Of a stretch of DNA of 43,124 bases, positions 34,915 through 42,900 are shown piece by piece (position 1 is the stretch's first letter; each line of letters opens with the position of its first letter). Under the pieces are notes generated by a model, which worked only from the letters and a program-made list of their open reading frames with translations, was not told where the DNA came from and made no database searches. Origin of the DNA: Bacteroidota bacterium. Its GTDB lineage: Bacteria > Bacteroidota > Bacteroidia > AKYH767-A > 2013-40CM-41-45. The position numbers and the translations under genes are program-made. The stretch lies in the NCBI GenBank assembly GCA_026391945.1, contig JAPLDA010000043.1:1-43124 (forward strand). Reading direction: 5' to 3'.

Positions 34915-36558
34915 TTGAATTTTGATTGCTCCATATTTTTTCGAAAGTTTTTTCTACCGATGTTGCTGGTCATGGGATTCACAGATTCCGTTGCACAATA
35001 TTCGGGAGGAAGTTATTCGGGATTTGCTATATTCAAAACAAGCTGCTCAGCTCCGGTCAATATTTTTAAGGGCAGCTCCGCCAGTGGGTTTTCAATAAAT
35101 TACATAAGCTGTTCCGCACCGGGAAATATTTTCACCGGTGGTTCTTATCATGGTTTCTCCATAAGTAAAATAACCTGTTCAGCAACGATTTTTTCCGGTG
35201 GCTCCAATGATGGATTTGGGGTGAGAAGCATCATTTGCAGCGGAATTTTTTTCGGTGGTTCTTCCGATGGTTTTGCCAACAATGGTATTTCCTGCTCCTC
35301 TCCTTCCAATGTATTTACCGGCGGCTCCTATGCTGGTGCCGGATTCATCAGCATCACCTGTGAGGCTGCAGCCAATATTTATGCAGGAGGACCCACCGAT
35401 GGTTTTGCAATCATCAGCATGGCATGCCCTGTTCCTGTCAATATTTTTAACGGCGGTTCAACCGAAGGATTTGCATTGAATAATGTTGCATGCCCGTCAC
35501 CGGTAAATGTTTTTACCGGTGGTTCTTCTGATGGCTTCGATATCAACCGTTTGATATCCTGTGCTGTACCTGCCAACGTATTCGGCGGCGGCTCCTACAG
35601 TGGATTCGCCTTTACCGGAACATCGTGCCCTCCCGGTGCCAATGTGTTTGCCGGTGGATCATTCCAGGGATTCTCCATGAACAGCATCGCTTGTTCAGCA
35701 ACTATTTTTTCCGGTGGTTCCAACAGCGGTTTTGACATCAGCAGCCTGGCTTGCGCAAGCATTTTTACCGGCGGATCTTTTGATGGTTTCTCCCTTCATT
35801 CAACCGCATGTGCTTCTCCATCCAATGTCTTCACCGGTGGTTCCTACGATGGATTTGTTGCCAGCAACCTGGCTTGTACTTCTTCAGTCAATGTATTTGC
35901 CGGCGGATCGTATGACGGATTCTCAGTAAACAGCATGGCTTGTTTGTCTCCTGCAAATGTTTTTTTAGGACGATCCTTTTCCGGCTTCTCACTTGCATCC
36001 ATTGGCTGCGGCGGAAGAGGAACGAGCCTGCCGGTCGAATTGGTTTTCTTTAAAGCAACCTGTACGGGTAACTTTGTTTCCCTCAGCTGGCAAACCGTTT
36101 CACAAATCAACAACGATTATTTTTCAGTTGAACGTTCATCAGATGGTCAGAATTTTCAAGCCATCGGAACGATAGCAGGAGCGGGTAACAGCACCCATGT
36201 GCTGGATTATGCATTCATGGATCCGGATCCATTAGGCGGGACTTCATTCTACCGTCTCCGTCAGTCTGATTTCGATGGCCGTTACCAATACTTCGACGTG
36301 GTGAGTTCACACTGCAATAATAACGCTCCGGCCATCAGCATCTATCCGAATCCGAGTAACGGACATTTTATCATTGATGGCGTTGAACAAAATGCCGACC
36401 TGACCATTACCAACCTGGTGGGTGAAAAAATTTATTCGGAAAAAATCACCGCTTCCAGATCAGAGATCCGGTTGAAATATCTCATCAGCGGAATTTATTT
36501 TATCCGGATTAATTTTGACAAGGGAAGTTTGACAAAAAAAATAATTATAAACGAGTAA
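34915..36558 (+). CDS. Surface protein with 16 one-cysteine repeats and T9SS domain
   Basis: The start is a TTG at 34915, giving the signal peptide FFRKFFLPMLLVMGFTDSVAQ. Residues about 29-365 are 16 repeats of about 20-23 aa of the form GGSxxGFxxxxxxCxxPxNVF, each with one Cys at the same place. Such short Gly/Ser/Phe repeats suggest a beta-solenoid in which the Cys would stack in a row. A Fn3-like segment follows (VELVFFKATC ... SFYRLRQSDFDGRYQYFD), then a type A T9SS sorting domain (SIYPNPSNGHFIIDG to the end, KKIIINE). It is thus exported and attached to, or released from, the cell surface. Function unknown; adhesion or structural role is likely. Confidence 0.85.
   Translation: MNFDCSIFFRKFFLPMLLVMGFTDSVAQYSGGSYSGFAIFKTSCSAPVNIFKGSSASGFSINYISCSAPGNIFTGGSYHGFSISKITCSATIFSGGSNDGFGVRSIICSGIFFGGSSDGFANNGISCSSPSNVFTGGSYAGAGFISITCEAAANIYAGGPTDGFAIISMACPVPVNIFNGGSTEGFALNNVACPSPVNVFTGGSSDGFDINRLISCAVPANVFGGGSYSGFAFTGTSCPPGANVFAGGSFQGFSMNSIACSATIFSGGSNSGFDISSLACASIFTGGSFDGFSLHSTACASPSNVFTGGSYDGFVASNLACTSSVNVFAGGSYDGFSVNSMACLSPANVFLGRSFSGFSLASIGCGGRGTSLPVELVFFKATCTGNFVSLSWQTVSQINNDYFSVERSSDGQNFQAIGTIAGAGNSTHVLDYAFMDPDPLGGTSFYRLRQSDFDGRYQYFDVVSSHCNNNAPAISIYPNPSNGHFIIDGVEQNADLTITNLVGEKIYSEKITASRSEIRLKYLISGIYFIRINFDKGSLTKKIIINE
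35005..36009 (+). repeat. Coding tandem repeat, 16 units of about 60-69 bp
   Basis: The DNA of the repeat region shows a periodicity of about 66 bases with recurrent ACCGGTGGTTC or close variants and GATGG(A/T)TT. Units have diverged in sequence but keep the encoded GGS-GF-C frame, which indicates selection on the protein rather than recent duplication. Confidence 0.8.
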
Positions 36559-36640
36559 TTATACCGATACGGTATCCTACCTCCGCCAAGGCGGATTGGA
36601 TTATTTTATATTGAGTAATGGTATTACTGACTTGCCACCG

Positions 36641-36690
36641 ATGGTCAACGTTACGTGCGGGCGCCTGTGTGCGAGCCAACTTTAATCGCG
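36641..36690 (+). repeat. Direct repeat, copy 1
   Basis: Begins ATGGTCAACGTTACGTG and ends GCGAGCCAACTTTAATCGC. Copy 2 at 36913-36960 matches at nearly all positions outside a short GC-rich middle; the two starts are 272 bases apart. Confidence 0.75.
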
Positions 36691-36735
36691 ACCTGAGATC
36701 GCCGGCGGGAAGTTTCGCGAAGGATATTTTTCCTT

Positions 36736-36760
36736 GTTACTTTCTTTAAAAGAAAGTAAC
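36736..36760. repeat. 25-bp perfect palindrome
   Basis: GTTACTTTCTTT (36736-36747), a central A, and its complement AAAGAAAGTAAC (36749-36760). It has the look of a REP-type unit and is followed by CAAAGAATCG. Confidence 0.7.
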
Positions 36761-36912
36761 CAAAGAATCGTGCGTTTATTCATATCATATTTTGTTTCAC
36801 AATTGCATTCATGAATGCTTCGCATTTCAAGGCAATTTGCTGTGTAACGCACTGAGCGTTGTCGCTGGCTTCCGATGGTCAAAGATTTATAAGTGAACCA
36901 ACCTTGACCACA

Positions 36913-36960
36913 ATGGTCAACGTTTCGTGTGTGAGCCTGTGTGCGAGCCAACTTTTACGC
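36913..36960 (+). repeat. Direct repeat, copy 2
   Basis: Begins ATGGTCAACGTTTCGTG and ends GCGAGCCAACTTTTACGC. A further degenerate copy, starting ATGGTCAAAGATT, lies at 36875-36910. Confidence 0.75.
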
Positions 36961-36971
36961 TGCTGATTCCA

Positions 36972-37096
36972 TAGCCCCGATTGAAGTGAAAAGCCCGTGC
37001 TGTTATGGCGAACGAAGTGAAGCCATGACAACACGGCTTGCAACGGAAAGCGGGAACAGTGTTCTATTAAAACCGTACACGATCGCTTCTAAAAAG
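36972..37096 (+). repeat. Dispersed hairpin element, copy A
   Basis: Starts TAGCCCCGATTGAAGTG, has a long stem (AAGCCCGTG/CACGGCTT plus TGTTATGGC/GCCATGACA) closed by loop GAACGAAGTGAA, then CAACGGAAAGCGGGAACAG, a second stem GTGT/ACAC and GATCGCTTC with an A-run. Copy B (39755-39880) has the same block order with different paired bases. Confidence 0.75.
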
Positions 37097-37213
37097 AATC
37101 CATCTTTATTATTTGATTGTTCATCCTGAGAATAAAAAAAATCATCGATGCAGGCCCTCGATGCCTGCCGGGTTTCATTCCAACAGGAGCCCTGAATGCC
37201 TGACATTCGTCAT

Positions 37214-37244
37214 TTTGCGGATCGCTTCATTCTTTCTATGTTTG
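37214..37244 (+). promoter_or_regulatory. Porin-amt promoter, perfect TTTG-N19-TATGTTTG
   Basis: TTTG (37214-37217), 19 bases, TATGTTTG (37237-37244). It lies 28 bases before the porin ATG at 37273. A tiny ATG-AAG-GAA-TGA frame at 37265 overlaps the porin start and might affect initiation. Confidence 0.8.
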
Positions 37245-37272
37245 CCTTTCATGCAATAAATTTAATGAAGGA

Positions 37273-38361
37273 ATGAAGAATAAAATTTTATTCTTTTTCT
37301 GTGCTGGTTTTTTTCTTTTCGTCACCCAAAGTTTTTCTGCAGACAAAGATTCATCTGTTATGAAAATCAGCGGGTATGTGGATGCTTACTATGCCTGCTA
37401 CAATGATTCTGTCGGGGCAGGTAATTTTCAGAAATTTCCATCCGTGTCACCACGAAGCAACCAGTTTGGATTGAATACAGCACAGGTAACCTTTCAATAT
37501 GATGCTGAAAAAGTGAGAGGACTCGCCATCCTGCATTTCGGTGACATCCCGGTAAGCGCCTGGTCAGGCACTTTCAACCACATTATGGAAGCGCATGCCG
37601 GTGTTCGATTGTGTTCCAGGGTCTGGCTTGATGCAGGATTTTTCCGTACGCATGTGGGGACGGAAGGACTCCTGCCTAAAGAAAATTTCGCCAGTTCTGT
37701 TTCGGTCAATACATACTACGAACCTTATTTCGAAGGCGGTGTCCGTTTCAATTACAATCCCAATGACAAACTTGCCATCAATCTCTTTGTGCTGAACGGA
37801 TACGGCATGTATGAAGACAACAATGACAAAAAATCAATCGGTGCGCTGATCACCTATGCCATCAATGCGAATGGAAGCATTGGCTACAGCAATTATACCG
37901 GGGATGACTCACGGTTGGGAGATTCCATTTCACACACCCGGATTCACCAGAGTTTGTTTTTTAATTACCAGATCAAAAAGCTGAAAGTACAGGTTGGTGG
38001 AGATCACTGCCTTCAGCAACACAGTGATACTACTCATCAAAAAACTGCCTCGATGGTTAGTGGAGTAATTGGTTTAAAATACCAGAGCAGTTCAACGGTT
38101 GCTATGTATACCCGCGGAGAATTTTTCAGTGATCCCCAGGGATTTATTTCCACCCTGTTTACCGATACCAAAGGCCGTCTTACCGGATATAAACTTTTCG
38201 GAATCACCGGCGGAATAGAATACAAACCGACTGACAATGCCTACATCCGGATGGAATCAAGACAACTGATTATGGACCAGGCACAGGAAATCTTCACATG
38301 GCATGGAGAAGTGAAAAACAACCGCCTGGAATTCCTGCTGAATATGGGAGTGTCTTTTTAA
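37273..38361 (+). CDS. Outer-membrane porin, 362 aa
   Basis: A signal peptide (FFFCAGFFLFVTQSFSA) is followed by a beta-barrel of the OmpL/BBP2-like porin type: ISGYVDAYYACYND at the start, the NQFGLNTAQVTFQYD strand, many alternating aromatic strands, and the C-terminal LEFLLNMGVSF with terminal Phe. It is transcribed from a strong promoter and followed after 117 bases by an ammonium transporter. This pairing suggests that it lets ammonium or another small solute cross the outer membrane for that transporter; the substrate itself cannot be read from the sequence. Confidence 0.85.
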   Translation: MKNKILFFFCAGFFLFVTQSFSADKDSSVMKISGYVDAYYACYNDSVGAGNFQKFPSVSPRSNQFGLNTAQVTFQYDAEKVRGLAILHFGDIPVSAWSGTFNHIMEAHAGVRLCSRVWLDAGFFRTHVGTEGLLPKENFASSVSVNTYYEPYFEGGVRFNYNPNDKLAINLFVLNGYGMYEDNNDKKSIGALITYAINANGSIGYSNYTGDDSRLGDSISHTRIHQSLFFNYQIKKLKVQVGGDHCLQQHSDTTHQKTASMVSGVIGLKYQSSSTVAMYTRGEFFSDPQGFISTLFTDTKGRLTGYKLFGITGGIEYKPTDNAYIRMESRQLIMDQAQEIFTWHGEVKNNRLEFLLNMGVSF

Positions 38362-38478
38362 TAACATAGAACCTGAGCCTGTAAAAAAAATATTGCATGT
38401 TGATCATCATCTGCCATTTTAAATTTCGTCATCCCGGATAATATCCATATCATTCACTAACCATCTAAACTCATCATT

Positions 38479-39702
38479 ATGTTCGACACAGGAATCACCG
38501 GCTTTATGCTTCTCGCAACGAGCCTCGTCATGCTTATGACACCCGGACTTGCATTCTTCTACGGCGGGCTTGCCGGCAAAAGGAATATTTTAGGAATCAT
38601 GATCCAGAGTTTTGTTTCGATGGGTATCACGACAGTTCTTTGGTTCATTTGCGGGTACTCACTGTGTTTCAGCGGTGACACCATGGGTGGTATCATCGGA
38701 AATCTCGACAAAGCATTTATGCAGGGCGTTGATCTGAATTCTCCTTTTCCAGGGAATCATAAATTGCCTGAATTTGTTTTCATAGCCTACCAGATGATGT
38801 TTGCCATTATCACGCCGGCTCTTATTACCGGGGCGTTTGTAAACCGTGTGACCTTTAAATCGTATCTTATTTTTCTCGTGTTGTGGCAGGTACTCGTGTA
38901 TTATCCGTTTGCTCACATGGTGTGGGGGGGCGGACTGCTTGCAAAATGGGGCGTCCTTGATTTTGCAGGAGGAATTGTGGTGCATGCGATTGCCGGCTTT
39001 GCCGCGCTCGCGTCCGTATTTTATGTTGGTCGTCGCAGGGATAAAGAATCTCCACCGAACAGCATTCCCCTTATCGCCATCGGAACCGGTTTGCTTTGGT
39101 TTGGCTGGTATGGATTTAATGCCGGCAGTGCACTGGATGTAAATGCGGTGACCGGGCTGGCATTTTTGAATACGGATGTGGCTGCATCGTTTGCCGCTGT
39201 GACCTGGCTCGCGATCGAATGGAGCCAGCACAGGAAACCAAAATTTGTAGGCTTACTCACCGGTGCTGTAGCCGGACTCGCTACCATTACACCCGCTGCC
39301 GGTTATATATCGCTTCCGGCCGCTGTGTTCATCGGTGTCGCAGCCGGAATTGTTTGTTACCTCGCAGTTAAACTGAAAAATAAAATGGGTTGGGACGATG
39401 CGCTGGATGTCTGGGGCGTTCATGGAATGGGTGGTGTTCTCGGAGTCATTTTACTCGGTGTATTCGCTTCCAAAACCATGAACAGCGCCGGTGCCGACGG
39501 ACTGTTGTCCGGGGGAACTCACTTCTTTATCAAGCAGTGCATAGCCGTAGTGGGCGCATCCATTTATGCTTTCGTTTTTACTTACGTGATGCTGGCTGTC
39601 ATCAATAAGATCACAAAAGTAAAAGTTGCTGAAGCCGATGAAGATGCCGGTCTTGACGAATCGCTGCATGGTGAAAAGGCATACGACGAAGGTGTAATCT
39701 GA
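38479..39702 (+). CDS. amt: Ammonium transporter (Amt family)
   Basis: A 407-aa inner-membrane channel with eleven predicted spans. Family residues are present: the GGLAGKRN segment after span 1, DFAGGIVVHAIAG with the first pore His, and VWGVHGMGGVLG with the second. The cytoplasmic tail (LDESLHGEKAY) matches the conserved Amt tail that couples subunits and is contacted by PII proteins. There is no glnK/PII gene beside it in this window. It is probably co-transcribed with the porin and ends in a strong terminator. Confidence 0.96.
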   Translation: MFDTGITGFMLLATSLVMLMTPGLAFFYGGLAGKRNILGIMIQSFVSMGITTVLWFICGYSLCFSGDTMGGIIGNLDKAFMQGVDLNSPFPGNHKLPEFVFIAYQMMFAIITPALITGAFVNRVTFKSYLIFLVLWQVLVYYPFAHMVWGGGLLAKWGVLDFAGGIVVHAIAGFAALASVFYVGRRRDKESPPNSIPLIAIGTGLLWFGWYGFNAGSALDVNAVTGLAFLNTDVAASFAAVTWLAIEWSQHRKPKFVGLLTGAVAGLATITPAAGYISLPAAVFIGVAAGIVCYLAVKLKNKMGWDDALDVWGVHGMGGVLGVILLGVFASKTMNSAGADGLLSGGTHFFIKQCIAVVGASIYAFVFTYVMLAVINKITKVKVAEADEDAGLDESLHGEKAYDEGVI

Positions 39703-39722
39703 TGAACTGATGAATATTAAAC

Positions 39723-39755
39723 CCGGCCGGATCTTTTGAACCGGCCGGTTTTTTT
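39723..39755 (+). terminator. Strong rho-independent terminator after amt
   Basis: CCGGCCGG (39723-39730) and CCGGCCGG (39741-39748) form an 8-bp all-GC stem with a 10-base loop and are followed by seven T's. It lies 20 bases after the amt stop. The last T is the first base of the hairpin element copy B. Confidence 0.93.
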
Positions 39756-39880
39756 AGCCCCGATTGCAGTGGAAAGCCGCGATGTCATGGTGAGCGTAGC
39801 GAAATAATGGCAGCGCGGCTTGCAACGAAAAGCGGGAACGGTGTTGCATTGAAACGATACACGATCGCTCCGGAAAAATA
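39755..39880 (+). repeat. Dispersed hairpin element, copy B
   Basis: Starts TAGCCCCGATTGCAGTG, has the stem AAGCCGCG/CGCGGCTT with TGTCAT/ATGGCA next to it, loop GAGCGTAGCGAAA, then CAACGAAAAGCGGGAACGG, GTGT/ACAC and GATCGCTCC. It directly follows the amt terminator and lies between convergent amt and mfd. Confidence 0.75.
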
Positions 39881-39907
39881 TTCACTCTTCACTTTTCACT
39901 ATTTAAA

Positions 39908-42900
39908 TCACCCGAGTATCCCATTCAGCAATGCATTCGCCGCTTCCACACCCGGAATGTTCATCACCGAAAGCGACAATTTCATTTTGTCTTCCTTCAG
40001 TTTGCATTTCTTCGACTGGCTTTGCACGAACTTCAGCATCTTCGAAAAAACTTCCGACTGGTAAAAGTGTGACGTCGGGTTGCTGACGAAGTAACCGATC
40101 ATGCGTTGGTTTTTCAGGATGATTTTTTCGAACCCGAGCTTCTCCGCCAGCCAGCGGAGACGAATGGTGGCAATGAGTTCCTTCGCCGGTTGCGGCAACG
40201 GACCGAACCTATCGAGGAGTTTACTTTCAAATTCGACGAGCGATTTTTCTTCCTGCATGCCGTCGAGTTCCTTATACAGAACCAGTCGTTCCGTGACGCT
40301 GTTCACGTAATCGGTCGGCAGAAGAATTTCAAGATCGGTATCGATCTGGCAGTCGGTGACAAACGGTTTGTGCTGAATTTCTTCCCTGAAGATTTCAGAA
40401 AAATCTGTTTCCTTGAGTTCGGCAATCGCTTCGTCGAGAATTTTATGATACATCTCAAAACCGATTTCAGAAATGAAACCGCTCTGCTCGCCGCCCAATA
40501 AATTTCCCGCTCCGCGGATGTCGAGATCACGCATCGCCACGTTGAAGCCGCTTCCGAGATCAGAAAATTCCTCAATCGCTTTCAGCCGCTGCTTTGCTTC
40601 GGACGTTAACACCGTAAGCGGCGGAGTGAGTAAATAGCAAAACGCCTTTTTGTTGCTGCGCCCTACTCTTCCACGCATCTGGTGAAGATCGCTGAGCCCG
40701 AAATTCTGCGCCTGGTTGATGATGATGGTATTCGCATTCGGAATATCCAACCCGGATTCGACAATGGTTGTTGAAACAAGCACATCGGAAGTTCCGGCGA
40801 TAAAATCCATCATCACTTCTTCGAGCTTCTCCCCGTCCATTTGTCCGTGGCCGACAGCTATGCGCACATCGGGACACAATTTCTGAATCATGGCCGACAT
40901 GTCATGAATATCCTGCACACGGTTGTGAATAAAAAAAATCTGTCCGCCGCGCGACACCTCATAGTTGATGGCTTCCCGAATCATATTTTCACTGAATGCA
41001 TGCAACTCTGTTGTTACAGGATAACGATTCGGTGGTGCCGTGTTGATGATGCTCAGGTCGCGCGCGCCCATCAGTGAAAACTGCAACGTACGCGGAATCG
41101 GCGTGGCAGTAAGCGTCAGCGTATCGACATTCACTCGGATGGCTTTCAGTTTTTCTTTCGCTGCCACTCCGAATTTTTGTTCTTCGTCGATCACCATCAG
41201 CCCGAGGTCTTTGAACTTTACATCTTTGCCAAGCAAACGATGTGTGCCAATGATGATGTCAATTTTTCCATCCGCCAGTTTCTGCAACGTTTCTTTTTGT
41301 TTGGCAGACGATTTAAACCGGTTGATGTAATCAATGTTGCATGGAAAATCCCGCAACCGGTCTTTGAACGTATTGTAATGCTGAAGAGCGAGGATGGTGG
41401 TGGGAACGAGGATGGCTACCTGTTTGTCATCAGTCACGGCTTTGAATGCGGCGCGTACGGCGATCTCCGTTTTCCCGAAACCGACATCACCGCAGATCAG
41501 GCGATCCATCGGGAACTCGCGCTCCATGTCCTTTTTTACATCACGGGTTGATTTCACCTGATCGGGAGTATCCTCGTAGATAAAACTTGCTTCGAGTTCA
41601 TTTTGCAAATAAGTGTCAGGAGTAAATGCAAAACCTTTTTGCGCTCTTCGTTTTGCATACAACTGAATGAGGTCCTTCGCAATGTCCTTGACATGTTTTT
41701 TCGTCTTCTGTTTTAAATTGCTCCACGCATTCGATCCGAGTTTATGCAATGAAGGCGTGGTGCCTTCCTTGCCTGTGTATTTGGCAATGCGATGAAGCGA
41801 ATGAATGCTGACATACAAAATGTCGTTGTCCTTGTACACCAGCCGTACCGCTTCCTGCGGCTTGCCATTTACTTCCATCGTTTCAAGTCCTGCAAATTTC
41901 CCGACGCCATGATCGATGTGCGTGACAAAATCTCCGGGTTTTAAACTTGACAACTCTCTTAATGTAATTGCTTCCGAGCGGCTGTAATTTTTTTTCAGGC
42001 GGAAACGATGGTAGCGGTCAAAAATCTGGTGATCGGTATAGCAAGCCAGCTTCAGGTCATGGTCAACAAATCCTTCATGCATGGAAAACAGCAAAGAAGT
42101 AAATTCAACTTTACCCTGGATTCCGTTTTTCTTTTCAAGGTCTTCGAAGATGGCATAAAGGCGTTCCACCTGCCGGGCTGTATCGGCGAAGAGAATGTTT
42201 CGTATTCCCTGCCGTTCGTTCTCCTGTAAATTTTTTACCAGCAACTCAAAATTTTTGTTGAAGCTGGGTTGAGGAGAAAAGTGAAATTCAAATTCCTGTG
42301 TGGAAGATAAAAAGTACCGCCTGCCGAATTCGATGATGGAAAATTTTTCAAGCTGCTGCCTGGTTACCTCAGGTGAATCAAAGACTTCATCGAGTTTTTC
42401 CGTTGAATAGGATTTCGCCTGCTGAACAAGTTCCTTCGCTTTGGAGAGGTGGATGTCGATGAAACTTAATGCTGATGAAAAGTCTTTGATCCAGACCACC
42501 GTCTCCGGCGAAATGAAATCAAAAAAAGAAGTGTGGCTGTTTTCCCTCAGCTTCGTCTGCACGTCAGGAACGATGGTGACATGGTTCATCGCCTGGACGG
42601 AGAGTTGCGTGGACGGATCAAACGTTCGGATGCTTTCTACTTCATCACCGAAAAATTCGACACGGTAAGGGAGTTCATTCGAAAAAGAAAAGATATCGAC
42701 AATGCCTCCGCGAACGGAGAACTCGCCGGCCTCAGCAACAAAGTCGGTGCTCTCAAATTCATGATGCAGCAAAAACTCGTTGATGAAATCGATGGATATT
42801 TTTTCTTTCACGCGAAGCTCCACGGAATTCTGTTCCAGGTTTTTTCTCGTGATCACTTTTTCAGCGATGGCTTCAGGGTAAGAAACAATGATGGTGCGGC

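Larger units (their letters stand above)
36559..37213. other. Intergenic repeat island without genes
   Basis: Between the 16-repeat protein and the porin promoter I find no credible gene. It contains, in order: two small hairpins (36561-36575 and TCCGCC-AA-GGCGGA at 36582-36595), direct repeat copy 1 (36641-36690), a 25-bp palindrome (36736-36760), a partial third copy (36875-36910), direct repeat copy 2 (36913-36960), the dispersed hairpin element copy A (36972-37096) and a hairpin GCAGGC-N7-GCCTGC (37150-37168). Confidence 0.65.

Noticed and set aside
35005-36009. CRISPR-like array because of a regular period of about 66 bases
   Set aside because: The repeats are diverged at the DNA level, have no constant repeat and variable spacer, and lie in one coding frame with conserved amino acids.
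34915-36558. Canonical FGE target sites (CxPxR) in the 16-repeat protein
   Set aside because: The repeats have Pro at +3 and Asn rather than Arg after it, and the neighbouring FGE-fold protein lacks the active-site cysteines, so a normal formylglycine reaction is not supported.
36682-36951. Minus-strand ORF of 89 codons in the repeat island
   Set aside because: It covers the 25-bp palindrome and most of the intergenic repeats; composition is not protein-like and the repeats explain it.
36641-36960. Insertion sequence bounded by the two direct repeats
   Set aside because: The 222 bases between them encode no transposase and show no terminal inverted repeats; kept only as a repeat island.
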